Origin: Streptomyces seoulensis
GTDB lineage: Bacteria; Actinomycetota; Actinomycetes; Streptomycetales; Streptomycetaceae
Assembly: GCF_022846655.1 (NCBI RefSeq)
Contig: NZ_AP025667.1
Span: 3,013,001-3,077,000 of the forward strand
DNA length: 64,000 bases
Reading direction: 5' to 3'
Positions 49,560 to 59,387 of the stretch are shown here, in pieces. The position numbers were made by a program, and so were the translations under genes. Positions within the stretch are counted from its first letter, which is position 1. Each line of letters opens with the position of its first letter. The notes under the pieces are model-generated. The model saw only the letters and a program-made list of their open reading frames with translations. It had not been told where the DNA came from and ran no database searches.

Positions 49560-51146
49560 TCAACGCCGCGACCGCTTTTTCAGCCTCCGGTTCCTGAGCA
49601 TCAGACTGCTGAATCCCCGGTTCCTCGGCCTCCGGCTCCTCATCGTCGGGACGGGGCCGTGGACCGCGGCCCGCGCGATGTTGCGGGCCATCCCCCCGAA
49701 CACGATCGCGTGGAACGGCGACACGGCCCACCAGTACGCCTGGCCCAGCAGCCCGTGCGGATGGAACACCGCCCGCTGCCGGTACCGGCTGCGGCCCTCC
49801 CCGTCCGGCTCCGCGTACATCTCCAGCCAAGCCAGCCCCGGCAGCCGCATCTCGGCCCGCAGCCGCAGCAGATGGCCCGGCTCGATCTCCTCGACCCGCC
49901 AGAAGTCCAGCGAGTCGCCGACCCGCAGCCGCTCCGCGTCCCGGCGGCCCCGGCGCAGGCCCACCCCGCCCATCGCGCGGTCCATCCAGCCGCGCAGGCT
50001 CCAGGCGAGCGGGAAGGAGTACCAGCCGTTGTCACCGCCCACGCCCTCGATGACCCGCCACAGCCGGGGCACCGACGCGTCCACCAGCGTCTCGCGCTCG
50101 TCGGTGTACAGGCTGCCGCCCGCCCAGTCCGGATCGGTCGGCAGCGAGTCGCTCGGCGCGCCGGGCACCGACGCGGACGACCAGCGGGTGACCACCTTCG
50201 CCTCCCGCACCCGGCGCAGGGCGAGCTGGACCGCCTTGTCGAAGCCGTACGGATGCCCCGGCGGGTCCGACAGATACCGCCGGATGTCGTGCTCGCGGCA
50301 CACCACCTCGTAGCGCAGCGACTCGGTCAGCGGCCGGGCGATGGAGGCGGGGACCGGGGTCACCAGCCCCACCCAGTGGCTGGACAGTCCCGGAGTCAGC
50401 ATCGGCACGGACAGGATGAGCCGGTGCGGAAGATGTGCCAACTGCGCGTAGCGCAGCATCATCTGACGGTACGTCAGGATGTCCGGGCCGCCGATGTCGA
50501 ACGTCCGGTTCACGTCCGAGGGCAGCCGCGCGGAGCCCACGAGCAGCCGCAGCACGTCCTTGACGCCGATCGGCTGGATACGGGTGTGCACCCAGCTCGG
50601 GGTCACCATCACCGGCAGCCGCTCGGTGAGGTAGCGCAGCATCTCGAAGGAGGCCGAGCCGGAGCCGATGATCACCGCGGCGCGCAGCACCGCCGTCGGC
50701 ACACCGGACGCCATGAGGATGTGCCCGACCTCCGCGCGCGAGCGCAGATGCGGGGAGAGCTCCTGCTCCGGCACACCGGCCGGCGTGAGCCCGCCGAGGT
50801 ACACGATCCGGCTCACCCCGGCCGCCTTCGCCTGCTCGCCGAAGTTACGGGCCGCGCGGCGGTCGGTCTCCTCGAAGCTGTCGCCGCTGGCCAGCGCGTG
50901 CACCAGGTAGTACGCCACGTCGACGTCCCGCATCGCCTCCGCCAGCGATCCGGGGTCCGTGACATCGCCCTTGACCACCTCCACGTCACCGGCCCACGGG
51001 TGGTCGCGCAGCTTGTGCGGGGTGCGCGCCAGGCAGCGCACCTGGTGCCCGGCGGCGAGCAGCTCCGGTACGAGCCTGCCCCCGATGTAGCCGGTGGCAC
51101 CGGTCACCAGACAGCGCAGCCCGCCCGCGGAGTCGTCGTCGTTCAT
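49560..51146 (-). CDS. SDR family oxidoreductase with C-terminal DUF2867
   Basis: 528 residues, ATG 51146 after AGGAGC. Residues 8-230 are an atypical extended SDR domain: LVTGATGYIGGRLVPELLAA (G-x2-G-x2-G), DVTDPGSLAEAMRDVDVAYY, IVYLGGLTPAGVPEQELSPH and a following helix without the canonical Y-x3-K. Residues about 340-500 match DUF2867 (GDNGWYSFPLAWSLRGWMDR, VGDSLDFWRVEEIEPGHLLR, AVSPFHAIVFGGMARNIARA). The last 20 residues are strongly basic. A similar oxidoreductase is present in light-response loci of other streptomycetes. Substrate unknown; it leads the photolyase operon. Confidence 0.85.
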   Translation of the reverse strand: MNDDDSAGGLRCLVTGATGYIGGRLVPELLAAGHQVRCLARTPHKLRDHPWAGDVEVVKGDVTDPGSLAEAMRDVDVAYYLVHALASGDSFEETDRRAARNFGEQAKAAGVSRIVYLGGLTPAGVPEQELSPHLRSRAEVGHILMASGVPTAVLRAAVIIGSGSASFEMLRYLTERLPVMVTPSWVHTRIQPIGVKDVLRLLVGSARLPSDVNRTFDIGGPDILTYRQMMLRYAQLAHLPHRLILSVPMLTPGLSSHWVGLVTPVPASIARPLTESLRYEVVCREHDIRRYLSDPPGHPYGFDKAVQLALRRVREAKVVTRWSSASVPGAPSDSLPTDPDWAGGSLYTDERETLVDASVPRLWRVIEGVGGDNGWYSFPLAWSLRGWMDRAMGGVGLRRGRRDAERLRVGDSLDFWRVEEIEPGHLLRLRAEMRLPGLAWLEMYAEPDGEGRSRYRQRAVFHPHGLLGQAYWWAVSPFHAIVFGGMARNIARAAVHGPVPTMRSRRPRNRGFSSLMLRNRRLKKRSRR

Positions 51147-51343
51147 CGTTTTCCGGCTCCTTGGCATCGGTCGTTCGCCCGTGGTCCGCCACGGCTCCCG
51201 GTGATCCCTTCCCGCCGCACGCGACATGCGGATGCGGGTTGTGCCGGACGGCGTACACCGGCATGTCCGGGTGTTGGCCGGGCACCCGATGAGGTACAGG
51301 TTCTGTGTCCCGTCCGAGGCTTCCGCCGGAGGTGTCCGCCGCC

Positions 51344-51511
51344 ATGAGTGCAAAGGTGCTGGAGCGTTTCCCCGCAGGCTCACCCCGCGGCTCCTGGCCC
51401 GCGGAGGAGTACGCGGCCGCCCGCCGGGCCGAGGGCGAGCCCGCGACGGTGATCATGGACCTGAAGTCGGACGCGTTCCTGGTCGTGGTCGAGGGCCTCG
51501 CGGACGACTGA
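51344..51511 (+). CDS. Small hypothetical protein
   Basis: 55 residues from ATG 51344 (MSAKVLERFPAGSPRGSWPA), with GGAGG eleven bases upstream. The rest, EEYAAARRAEGEPATVIMDL followed by KSDAFLVVVEGL, looks like a compact helix plus two strands, and third positions are G/C-rich. Family not recognised. Divergent from the SDR gene across 197 bases with no other feature seen. Confidence 0.6.
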   Translation: MSAKVLERFPAGSPRGSWPAEEYAAARRAEGEPATVIMDLKSDAFLVVVEGLADD

Positions 51512-51589
51512 CGCGCCGTCGGCCCGGCGGGTCCGTGCGTCCGTACGTGTTCACTCCCACGGTCGTACCGCTGGACGGTCCACCCACGG

Positions 51590-52621
51590 TCACCCGGTCA
51601 GCGCCCGCAGATGTGCCTGCCGCGTCTGAGCCGTCTGACCCTGGATCAGCAGGAACATCGCCTCGCGGGCCAGGCGTTGGGCCCGGGACGTGAGGGACAT
51701 CGAGCGGCCGCCGCCCGCCACCACCGCTGCGGTCGTGGCCGTGTCCAGTGCCGCGTACGCCTCCGCCCGTACCGCCAGGCGTTCCTCCGTGCGCTCCAGT
51801 GGGGCCGGGTGGTCGGCCAGGGCGTAGGCGCGGGTGCGGATGTCCGCGAGGCGGGGCCGGAGAGGGGCCGCCGTCCGGTCGTCCAGCAGGGACAGGGCCG
51901 CCGCGGCGATGCCGAAGACCGCCGGGTTGGTGTTCAGGGTCTTCGCCCGGTCGGTCGGCGCCCAGTCCGCGTACGGGACGCGCAGGGCCACCGACTCCTC
52001 GGGCACGCGCAGCCCGTCCAGCTCCAGCGAGACCGTGCTCGCGGCGGACAGCGCGGCCAGGCGCAGGGGAGCGGAGGGGCGCAGCCCCGGTTGTTCCCGC
52101 GCGTCCACGAAGGCGAACACCACCTCGTCGTCGTCCGTCAGGCCGGCGAGGAGGAGTACGTCGTTCAGGCCCCAGCCGGTGTACCAGGGCACCGTTCCGT
52201 CGAAGCGCAGGCCCGTACCGTCGCGGCGGGCCCGGACCGGGGCCCTCGGGTGGGCCCGCAGTTGGGCGTACGCCACCCCGGACAGCAGTTCCCCACGGGC
52301 CAGCGGGCCCAACAGCCGCTCGCGGGCGGCCGGTTCACCGCGTGTGAGGACCTGCACCGGTGTGTGGTGCTGCGACTGGACGAACCAGGTCGAGCCGCAG
52401 GCGCCCGCCAGGATCTCCGCGACCTCCCTTGCCACGGCGTCCGGCGCGGCCGAGCCGCCGTACTCGGCGGGGGCGGCCAGGCCCAGCAGCCCGGACCGCT
52501 TCACGGCCTCGATGTGGCTCGCGGGCACCCCCTCCTGGTCCACCCGTGCCGCCTCGGGCTCCAGCACCTCCGCGGCGAGCAGGCGGGCGCGGGCGACGAG
52601 CGGGTGATCGGTGATCGTCAT
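51590..52621 (-). CDS. Acyl-CoA dehydrogenase family protein
   Basis: 343 residues, ATG 52621. N-terminal helical domain (RLLAAEVLEPEAARVDQEGV, GLLGLAAPAEYGGSAAPDAV), middle beta domain (ACGSTWFVQSQHHTPVQVLT, GLRFDGTVPWYTGWGLNDVL) and C-terminal helical domain (RAYALADHPAPLERTEERLA, SRAQRLAREAMFLLIQGQTA). The catalytic Glu position of typical dehydrogenases is not evident, and the protein is about 40 residues shorter than usual, so it resembles the hydroxylase/DszC-like branch. Divergent from the aldo/keto reductase gene with only 53 bases between start codons. Confidence 0.85.
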   Translation of the reverse strand: MTITDHPLVARARLLAAEVLEPEAARVDQEGVPASHIEAVKRSGLLGLAAPAEYGGSAAPDAVAREVAEILAGACGSTWFVQSQHHTPVQVLTRGEPAARERLLGPLARGELLSGVAYAQLRAHPRAPVRARRDGTGLRFDGTVPWYTGWGLNDVLLLAGLTDDDEVVFAFVDAREQPGLRPSAPLRLAALSAASTVSLELDGLRVPEESVALRVPYADWAPTDRAKTLNTNPAVFGIAAAALSLLDDRTAAPLRPRLADIRTRAYALADHPAPLERTEERLAVRAEAYAALDTATTAAVVAGGGRSMSLTSRAQRLAREAMFLLIQGQTAQTRQAHLRALTG

Positions 52622-52674
52622 GCGCGGATTCCTACCCCTCCAGCCCCGTCCGCCACCTGTGGCACACTCCGCCG

Positions 52675-53583
52675 ATGACCTCCGAGACGATCACCGCGGC
52701 AGACTCCGGCACCCTCACACTCGGCGACCTCCCCGTCCACCGCGTCGGCCTCGGCACGATGCGGCTGACCGGCAACGCCGCCTTCCACCTGGGCACCCCC
52801 GCGGACCGGGCCCGCTCGCTCGCCGTCCTGCGCCGGGCCATGGAACTCGGCGTGAACCACATCGACACCGCCGCCTTCTACTTCTCCTCCCTCCGCTCCG
52901 CCAACGAACTCGTCAACACCGCCCTCGCCCCCTATCCGGACGACCTGGTCATCGCCACCAAGGTCGGCCCCTTCCGCGAGCAGGACGGCTCCTGGGGCAC
53001 CGCCGCCCGCCCCGACCAACTGCGCGGCCACGTCGAGGAGAACCTCCGCCAGCTCGGCCGCGACCACCTCGACCTCGTGTACCTGCGCCGGATGCACCAG
53101 GACTCCGTCGCCGAACACTTCGGCGCCCTCGCGGAGTTGAGGCAGGCCGGCCTCATCCGGCACCTGGGTGTCTCGGCCGTCGAACCCCGGCACCTCACCG
53201 AGGCCCTGGCCATCGCACCGGTGGTCGCCGTGCAGAACCGGTACGGGCTCGACACCCCCGACCCGGAGGCCGACGAGCTGATCGAGCTGTGCGGCGAACG
53301 CGGCATCGCCTTCGTGCCGTACTACGCCGTCTCCGGGGAGACCGGCGAGCGCGGCGCGCACGAGCGGCGGGCGGCCGTCGCTGACACCGTCGTCGCGGAG
53401 ATCGCCGGCGCGCACGGCGCCACCCCCACCCAGGTCCGTATCGCCTGGACCCTCCACCAGGGCCCGCACGTCCTCGCCATTCCCGGCACCGGCGATCCCG
53501 CCCACCTGACGGAGAACATCGCGGCCGGCGCCCTGAAGCTCACTGACGACGAACTGGGCCGCCTCGACGCCTTCCACGCGTAG
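52675..53583 (+). CDS. Aldo/keto reductase
   Basis: 302 residues, ATG 52675. TIM-barrel AKR features: VHRVGLGTMRLTGNAAFH, NHIDTAAFYFSSLRSANELV with catalytic-type Asp and Tyr, IATKVGPFREQDGSWGT with Lys, LDLVYLRRMHQDSVAEHF, IRHLGVSAVEPRHLTEALAI, and the NADPH-binding end VLAIPGTGDPAHLTENIAAG. It reduces a carbonyl compound with NADPH; substrate unknown. The next 85 bases contain an AT-rich palindrome before a VOC gene in the same direction. Confidence 0.94.
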   Translation: MTSETITAADSGTLTLGDLPVHRVGLGTMRLTGNAAFHLGTPADRARSLAVLRRAMELGVNHIDTAAFYFSSLRSANELVNTALAPYPDDLVIATKVGPFREQDGSWGTAARPDQLRGHVEENLRQLGRDHLDLVYLRRMHQDSVAEHFGALAELRQAGLIRHLGVSAVEPRHLTEALAIAPVVAVQNRYGLDTPDPEADELIELCGERGIAFVPYYAVSGETGERGAHERRAAVADTVVAEIAGAHGATPTQVRIAWTLHQGPHVLAIPGTGDPAHLTENIAAGALKLTDDELGRLDAFHA

Positions 53584-53619
53584 CCGGCCACCGCCGCGGG
53601 GATGACTGGCGCCTCAGAA

Positions 53620-53633
53620 GTTTTACGTATAAC
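53620..53633. promoter_or_regulatory. AT-rich palindromic operator candidate
   Basis: GTTTTACGTATAAC is a near-perfect palindrome (one mismatched pair) around TACGTA, in a region where most sequence is GC. It lies 35 bases before the VOC gene at 53668 and looks like a TetR/GntR/MarR-type site. Confidence 0.5.
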
Positions 53634-53667
53634 CTCTCCCGCTAACCACCCCCACCGGAAGGCTCCG

Positions 53668-54063
53668 ATGCGCCGCGTTGCCCTGGTCACCCTCGTCGTG
53701 GACGACTACGACGACGCCATCCGCTTCTACACCGAGGCCCTCGGATTCCGGCTGGCCGAGGACGAGCCCCGCCCGGACGGCTCACGCTGGGTCGTCGTCG
53801 AGCCCGGCACCGAGGCGGGCGCCGGCACCGGTCTGCTGCTCGCCCGCGCCAAGGACGACGGCCAGCGGGCCCGGATCGGCGACCAGACAGGCGGCCGCGT
53901 CGGCTTCTTCCTGCACACCGACGACTTCGCCCGCGACCACGCCCGTATGACCGCCCACGGGGTGACCTTCCTGGAAGACCCGCGCCACGAGCCGTACGGC
54001 ACGGTCGTCGTCTTCCAGGACCTGTACGGCAACCGCTGGGACCTCCTCCAGCCCGCCGCCTGA
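53668..54063 (+). CDS. VOC family protein
   Basis: 131 residues, ATG 53668 with GGAAGG upstream. VOC pattern: [40 protein letters not shown], then [40 protein letters not shown] and a final [11 protein letters not shown]. The final E-x-NRW region provides metal-ligand positions in related proteins. It is followed after 34 bases by the adenosine deaminase gene and is probably in one operon with it; the AT-rich palindrome upstream could regulate both. Confidence 0.92.
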   Translation: MRRVALVTLVVDDYDDAIRFYTEALGFRLAEDEPRPDGSRWVVVEPGTEAGAGTGLLLARAKDDGQRARIGDQTGGRVGFFLHTDDFARDHARMTAHGVTFLEDPRHEPYGTVVVFQDLYGNRWDLLQPAA

Positions 54064-54097
54064 ACCCCATCCGCACGACCCGCCGAGGAAGCACGCC

Positions 54098-55168
54098 ATG
54101 ACCGCGCCCCGCATCGACACCGAGACCCTCCGCCGGCTGCCCAAGGCCGTCCTGCACGACCACCTCGACGGCGGCCTGCGCCCCGCCACCGTCATCGAGC
54201 TCGCGGCCGCGGTCGGCCACACCCTGCCCACCACCGACCCCGACGAGCTGGCTGCCTGGTACGTCGAGGCCGCGGGCTCCGGCGACCTGGTCCGCTACAT
54301 AGGCACCTTCGAGCACACCCTCGCCGTGATGCAGACCCGCGAGGGCCTGCTGCGCGTGGCCGAGGAGTACGTCCTCGACCTCGCCGCCGACGGCGTCGTC
54401 TACGCCGAGGTGCGCTACGCCCCCGAGCTGAACACGCGCGGCGGGCTGACGCTGAGCGAGGTCGTGGAGACCGTGCAGGAGGGCCTGGCCGCCGGTATGG
54501 CCAAGGCGGCCGCCGCCGGGACGCCGGTACGCGTCGGCACCCTGCTGTGCGGCATGCGGATGTTCGACCGGGTCGGGGAGGCCGCCGCGCTGGCCGTCAC
54601 CTACCGCGACGCCGGGGTCGCCGGCTTCGACATCGCCGGCGCCGAGGACGGCTTCCCGCCCGCCGACCACCTGGCCGCCTTCGAGGGCCTGCGCGCCGAG
54701 AGCGTGCCGTTCACCATCCACGCGGGCGAGGCGTACGGCCTGCCCAGCATCCACCAGGCCGTCCAGGTGTGCGGCGCCCAGCGCCTCGGGCACGGCGTCC
54801 GCATCACCGAGGACATCGTCGACGGCAAGCTCGGCCGCCTGGCCGGCTGGGTCCGCGACCGCCGGATCGCGCTGGAGATGTGCCCGACCTCCAACCTCCA
54901 GACCGGCTGCGCGACCTCCATCGCCGAGCACCCCATCACCGCGCTGAAGGACCTCGGCTTCCGGGTCACCCTCAACACCGACAACCGCCTGGTCTCCGGC
55001 ACCACCATGACCCGCGAGATGGCGCTGCTGGTCGAGGAGGCGGGCTGGACCGTGGAGGACCTGCGCACGGTCACCGTGAACGCGGTCAAGAGCGCGTTCA
55101 TCCCCTTCGACGAGCGCAAGGCGCTCATCGAGGACGTGATCCTGCCGGGCTACGCCGAAGCGCTCTGA
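54098..55168 (+). CDS. add: Adenosine deaminase
   Basis: 356 residues, ATG 54098 after GAGGAAG. Zinc and catalytic residues of the family: [10 protein letters not shown] at the N-terminus, the [10 protein letters not shown] block, [12 protein letters not shown] with the catalytic His, [12 protein letters not shown], and [13 protein letters not shown] in the place of the usual S-T-D-D-P. The N-T-D-N-R form is common in actinobacterial paralogues. It deaminates adenosine or deoxyadenosine to inosine in the cytoplasm. Its 3' end overlaps the convergent DinB-type gene by 19 bases. Confidence 0.94.
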   Translation: MTAPRIDTETLRRLPKAVLHDHLDGGLRPATVIELAAAVGHTLPTTDPDELAAWYVEAAGSGDLVRYIGTFEHTLAVMQTREGLLRVAEEYVLDLAADGVVYAEVRYAPELNTRGGLTLSEVVETVQEGLAAGMAKAAAAGTPVRVGTLLCGMRMFDRVGEAAALAVTYRDAGVAGFDIAGAEDGFPPADHLAAFEGLRAESVPFTIHAGEAYGLPSIHQAVQVCGAQRLGHGVRITEDIVDGKLGRLAGWVRDRRIALEMCPTSNLQTGCATSIAEHPITALKDLGFRVTLNTDNRLVSGTTMTREMALLVEEAGWTVEDLRTVTVNAVKSAFIPFDERKALIEDVILPGYAEAL

Positions 55169-55665
55169 ATCAGTCCCTTGACGTAGGCGGCCTGTCCGAG
55201 GTGCTGTAGATCGTCGGACAGGACGCTCACCAGGCGCACGCCCAGCGTGACCGGCGGCTCCCAGCGCTCGTCCACGACGCGCTCCAGATCCTTGGCGGCC
55301 AGGGCGCGCAGCACGCCGAGGGTCTGGTCGTGCACGGCGTCGTAGTACCCGGCCAGCAGGACGGTCGAGGGCACCCGCACCTTGGCGGCCTGCGCGGCGG
55401 TGTGGCCGTAGCCGATGTCGTGGTGCGGCAGGTCCAGGTCGAAGCGCTCGGCCCAGTCCCGCGACAGCCACACCTGGTCCAGTCCGAAGGCGTCGGCGAT
55501 GTGGTCGTCCTGCACCCGGCTGAGATGCCACATCAGCCAGGCGATGGAGTTCGCGCCGGGCGCGGGGGAGTGGTCCAGGTCGTCCGCGCCGAGGCCGTCG
55601 AGAACGGTGTGGACTTCTTCCCGGATACGGTCGTAGCCCTCGATGAGGATCTCCTTCGCGTACAT
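55150..55665 (-). CDS. DinB-superfamily protein (mycothiol-dependent isomerase N-domain type)
   Basis: 171 residues; ATG 55665 with GAGG upstream. Four-helix bundle pattern: [40 protein letters not shown] with metal-binding His, [20 protein letters not shown] and a late [20 protein letters not shown] with another His. Three His in these positions form the metal site of DinB/mycothiol S-transferase proteins. Substrate not predictable. Convergent with the adenosine deaminase gene. Confidence 0.9.
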   Translation of the reverse strand: MYAKEILIEGYDRIREEVHTVLDGLGADDLDHSPAPGANSIAWLMWHLSRVQDDHIADAFGLDQVWLSRDWAERFDLDLPHHDIGYGHTAAQAAKVRVPSTVLLAGYYDAVHDQTLGVLRALAAKDLERVVDERWEPPVTLGVRLVSVLSDDLQHLGQAAYVKGLIQSASA

Positions 55666-55710
55666 GTTCCCACCCTCGCGCATCCCCGCGCCCGGCGCGA
55701 GGGCGTGGCG

Positions 55711-56604
55711 TCAGCCGGGCTCCGCGTCCGGGCTGCCGAGCAGGCCGATCAGCGCGCGGGCGGCCGGGCTGGTGGCCCGCTCCGGCGGCAGCAGGGCCAC
55801 CGTCTCGTAGGCGGCCTCGTCCACCCCCTTCAGCGGGAGCGCCGTGAGCGAGGTCCGCTTGTGCCGGAAGTGCCGGGGGACCACCGCGATGCCGAGGTTC
55901 TCGTCCACCAGGTCCAGCAGGCTGTGCACGTCGTTGACCTCCAGGGCGACCGTGCGGCGCACCCCGGCCGCGGCGAACGCGGCGTCCGTGGCGCGGCGCG
56001 GCCCCCAGTCCGGGTGGAAGTCCACGAACACCTCACCGGCCAGCGCGCCGGGGTCCGGCACGGCGCCCAGCACGGCGAGCCGGTGCTCCGGATGGCACAG
56101 CACGGTCATCGCCTCGGTGGTCAGCGGCACCGAGCGCAACTGGTCGCCGTCGGCCGGGGTGCGGTAGGCGAAGGCGAGGTCCAGACGGCCCGCCGACACC
56201 CCCTCGGCCAGCGCGCCGGTACCGCTCTGCCGCAGCCGGATCTCCACGTCCGGGTGCTCCCGCCGGAACGCCGCCAGCAGCCCCGCCACATGCACCCCGG
56301 CGATGCACTGCTCGGTGCCCAGCGTCAGCGTGCCGCGCAGCACGCCCTGCACCGCCGCCACCGCCTCGTGCGCCGATCGCACCTGCGCGAGGATGCGCTC
56401 GGCCTCCACCAGCAGCGCCCGCCCGGCCTCCGTCAGCGTCACCCGGCGGGTGGTGCGCACGAAAAGGGGCGCCCGCAGTTCCCGCTCCAGGGACCGGATC
56501 GACGCCGACAGCCCCGACTGGGACACCATCAGGCGCTCGGCGGCACGGGTGAAGTGCTGGTCCTCGGCGACCGCGACGAAATGCTGGAGATGACGCAGTT
56601 CCAT
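55711..56604 (-). CDS. LysR-type transcriptional regulator
   Basis: 297 residues, ATG 56604. Residues 1-60 form the LysR winged helix (LRHLQHFVAVAEDQHFTRAA, SQSGLSASIRSLERELRAPL) and residues 90-297 the periplasmic-binding-protein-like effector domain (LRGTLTLGTEQCIAGVHVAG, GRLDLAFAYRTPADGDQL, LLDLVDENLGIAVVPRHFRH). It is divergent from mgrA over 142 bases, so mgrA is the likely target. Confidence 0.95.
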   Translation of the reverse strand: MELRHLQHFVAVAEDQHFTRAAERLMVSQSGLSASIRSLERELRAPLFVRTTRRVTLTEAGRALLVEAERILAQVRSAHEAVAAVQGVLRGTLTLGTEQCIAGVHVAGLLAAFRREHPDVEIRLRQSGTGALAEGVSAGRLDLAFAYRTPADGDQLRSVPLTTEAMTVLCHPEHRLAVLGAVPDPGALAGEVFVDFHPDWGPRRATDAAFAAAGVRRTVALEVNDVHSLLDLVDENLGIAVVPRHFRHKRTSLTALPLKGVDEAAYETVALLPPERATSPAARALIGLLGSPDAEPG

Positions 56605-56746
56605 GATTGAGAAGCCTAGCCGCTGAAATCCATCGGATTCTTCTGTTGGACCACTGACCGCGCTCCGGTGAAGAGTGGGGGAGGCTGCCGGGCGCCCAGG
56701 TGTCCGGCGCCGGGAAGACCGTGTGCCAACCCCTTATGGAGTCGCG

Positions 56747-57739
<993 letters not shown>

Positions 57740-57778
57740 ACTCGCTCGAACAGTTGTAGTGGCCGTAGCGGAAGGCGG

Positions 57779-57832
57779 ATGTTTTTTTCGTCTTCACAAT
57801 TCCTTCGCGTATTTCGGCGCGGGCGGCGCTGA
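57779..57832 (+). CDS. Possible 17-residue leader peptide rich in rare TTT codons
   Basis: ATG 57779 with GGAAGG three bases upstream opens a frame MFFSSSQFLRVFRRGRR ending in TGA at 57832. Three of four Phe codons are TTT, which is very rare in Streptomyces. A strong hairpin with a short T-run follows at 57867-57899 and a gene of unknown function at 58162, an attenuator-like order. It may equally be noise within the mgrA trailer. Confidence 0.3.
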   Translation: MFFSSSQFLRVFRRGRR

Positions 57833-57866
57833 ATTCATGCCGAGCCCGAGAAGCGGAGCCCGGAGC

Positions 57867-57899
57867 AGAGCCCAGGGGGAGCCTCACCCCCTGGGCTCT
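57867..57899 (+). terminator. Rho-independent terminator
   Basis: AGAGCCCAGGGGG (57867-57879), loop AGCCTCA, CCCCCTGGGCTCT (57887-57899) then TTTCC: perfect 13-base stem with a T-run. It ends the mgrA transcript or acts as an attenuator. Confidence 0.85.
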
Positions 57900-58043
57900 T
57901 TCCATGTGGGGCGGGCAAGCAGGGGCCTTGGCGCGCCGTCGACGGTCGATAATCCGCCAACTAATGGGCGGCACTCCGGTCCTCGACATGATCCGGCCAG
58001 AACCGGGCAATGCATATGCCAGCAGAGTGGCCGGAAAGACATG

Positions 58044-58071
58044 GTGACAGTGTTTCCATTGTGGCGATACT
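58044..58071 (+). promoter_or_regulatory. Candidate promoter of the hypothetical gene at 58162
   Basis: GTGACA (58044-58049), 16 bases, GATACT (58066-58071), in an AT-rich stretch. Leader of about 84 bases to the GTG at 58162. Confidence 0.4.
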
Positions 58072-58161
58072 CGAATTGCCAGGGGCACTTCACCGCACAG
58101 GAGCCGCACGGAATAGAGAGGGCCCGGTCGGCACACCGGCGAGGCAAACGGGGGAGTGATC

Positions 58162-58572
58162 GTGCACGATGAATTCCTGTGCCATGTCACCGCGTACGGG
58201 ATCTGCGGCGGTCAGCGGGTAGGCGTACCGCTCGGCACCTACCGCGCGCCCACCCTGGCGCTCGCCCTGTGGTGGCTGCGGGACCGCGCCTCCTGGATCG
58301 CCGAACGCCTGGACCCGAGCCCCGAGGGCGAGAAGATCCCGGCGGGCGCCCTCGTCCCCGTCGCGGACACCGTGGCCGACGTCCCCACCCTGCTGCGCGC
58401 CTGGTGTTCGGACGACGTCCGGCAGGAACTGGTCGCGGACGAACTGGCCGGCGGACGTCTGGTGCGCATCGCGGCGAGCGACGACACCACCGAGTACGAG
58501 CTCCTCGCCGAGTCGATCGACGCCCTGCGCATGCAGCGCACCGTCCCGGCCTTCGTCGTCCCCGTCGCCTGA
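58162..58572 (+). CDS. Hypothetical protein
   Basis: 136 residues. GTG 58162 is five bases after GGGGGAG. No recognised family. It begins VHDEFLCHVTAYGICGGQRV, has APTLALALWWLRDRASWIAE with a Trp-rich helix, and a C-terminal part DDVRQELVADELAGGRLVRI and SIDALRMQRTVPAFVVPVA. Soluble, no signal peptide. It stands alone, 150 bases before the HATPase gene, whose own SigB-type promoter lies in the gap. Confidence 0.75.
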   Translation: MHDEFLCHVTAYGICGGQRVGVPLGTYRAPTLALALWWLRDRASWIAERLDPSPEGEKIPAGALVPVADTVADVPTLLRAWCSDDVRQELVADELAGGRLVRIAASDDTTEYELLAESIDALRMQRTVPAFVVPVA

Positions 58573-58645
58573 GCGTGAAAGCCCAGGTGCGGCCCGGTTC
58601 CGGCGGGCCCGGCCGCGGTGCGCGCACGGCGGACGCATCAGGGGG

Positions 58646-58670
58646 GAATGCGCGGGCCGAGTCGGGGTAC
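58646..58670 (+). promoter_or_regulatory. Candidate SigB-type promoter of the HATPase gene
   Basis: GAATG (58646-58650), 14 bases, GGGTAC (58665-58670). Transcription would begin near 58677, 48 bases before the ATG at 58725. Confidence 0.5.
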
Positions 58671-58724
58671 CAGCATCAGAGGTAACAGGCGACCGGCGGG
58701 ACCGGGCTTTTCGAGAGAGACACC

Positions 58725-59183
58725 ATGACCGAACACCTGGGCGTGGCAGTGGCAGTGATACCGACTGGTTTCGACGTACCCGTGGAACCCCTTCGGCGTG
58801 CGGCGCACTACACCGGAGAACCGGGCTGCATCGCCGACGCGCGGGCCTTCGCCGCCCGCTTCCTGGAACAGTTGCGGACCGAGTGGTGTGCCACCGTCGA
58901 CAGCCGCACGGGCGGGGAACTGCTCCTGGTCGTCAGCGAGCTGGTCACCAACGCCGACCGGCACAGCAGGGGCCCGTACATCCTGGAGCTCGAGGGTACG
59001 GACAGCGCGGTCAGCGTCTCGGTGTACGACAGCAGCGTGGCCCTTCCCCGCTTCTTCCCCAAGGACCCCGAGCGCGTCGGCCACCACGGCCTGGAGATCG
59101 TGCGCGCGGTGGCCTCGGAGATCACCGTGGACCGTGTGCCGGTGGGCAAGCGGGTGCGCGCGCTGATCCGCTTCGACGGCTGA
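58725..59183 (+). CDS. HATPase anti-sigma regulator (RsbW/SpoIIAB-like)
   Basis: 152 residues, ATG 58725. After a 30-residue tail, the GHKL ATPase domain has the N box ELLLVVSELVTNADRHSRGP with Asn76, the G1 region VSVYDSSVALP and the G2 region GHHGLEIVRAVASEI, then VGKRVRALIRF. Such proteins bind and inhibit SigB-group sigma factors or phosphorylate STAS-domain proteins. The gene faces a SigB-family sigma gene 204 bases away with hairpins between; it is not in the usual sigma operon. No STAS gene is in the window. Confidence 0.9.
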   Translation: MTEHLGVAVAVIPTGFDVPVEPLRRAAHYTGEPGCIADARAFAARFLEQLRTEWCATVDSRTGGELLLVVSELVTNADRHSRGPYILELEGTDSAVSVSVYDSSVALPRFFPKDPERVGHHGLEIVRAVASEITVDRVPVGKRVRALIRFDG

Positions 59184-59218
59184 GCGGCCGGCTCCACCAG
59201 GGCTCCGGTATCCAGAGA

Positions 59219-59244
59219 ACGCCGACCGGCTTCGCGGTCGGCGT
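59219..59244 (+). terminator. Hairpin after the HATPase gene
   Basis: ACGCCGACCG (59219-59228), loop GCTTCG, CGGTCGGCGT (59235-59244) followed by GTT: perfect ten-base stem 36 bases after the HATPase stop. Confidence 0.7.
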
Positions 59245-59325
59245 GTTCGTGTGCCCGCGCGACGGCCCTGAGGGTGCGGTCCCCTGAGATCCGGTGAGAT
59301 CGCTGGAACATGAGCAGACATGACA

Positions 59326-59356
59326 AAGGGCGGCCCGGCCGGACCGGACCGCCCTT
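59326..59356 (-). terminator. Hairpin after the SigB-family sigma factor gene
   Basis: AAGGGCGG (59326-59333) pairs with CCGCCCTT (59349-59356) around a GC-rich core that can pair further. On the minus strand the stem is followed by TTTGTC, consistent with the end of the leftward sigma transcript. Confidence 0.75.
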
Positions 59357-59387
59357 GTTCACATCAGGACGTCAGAGCGTCGGACGC

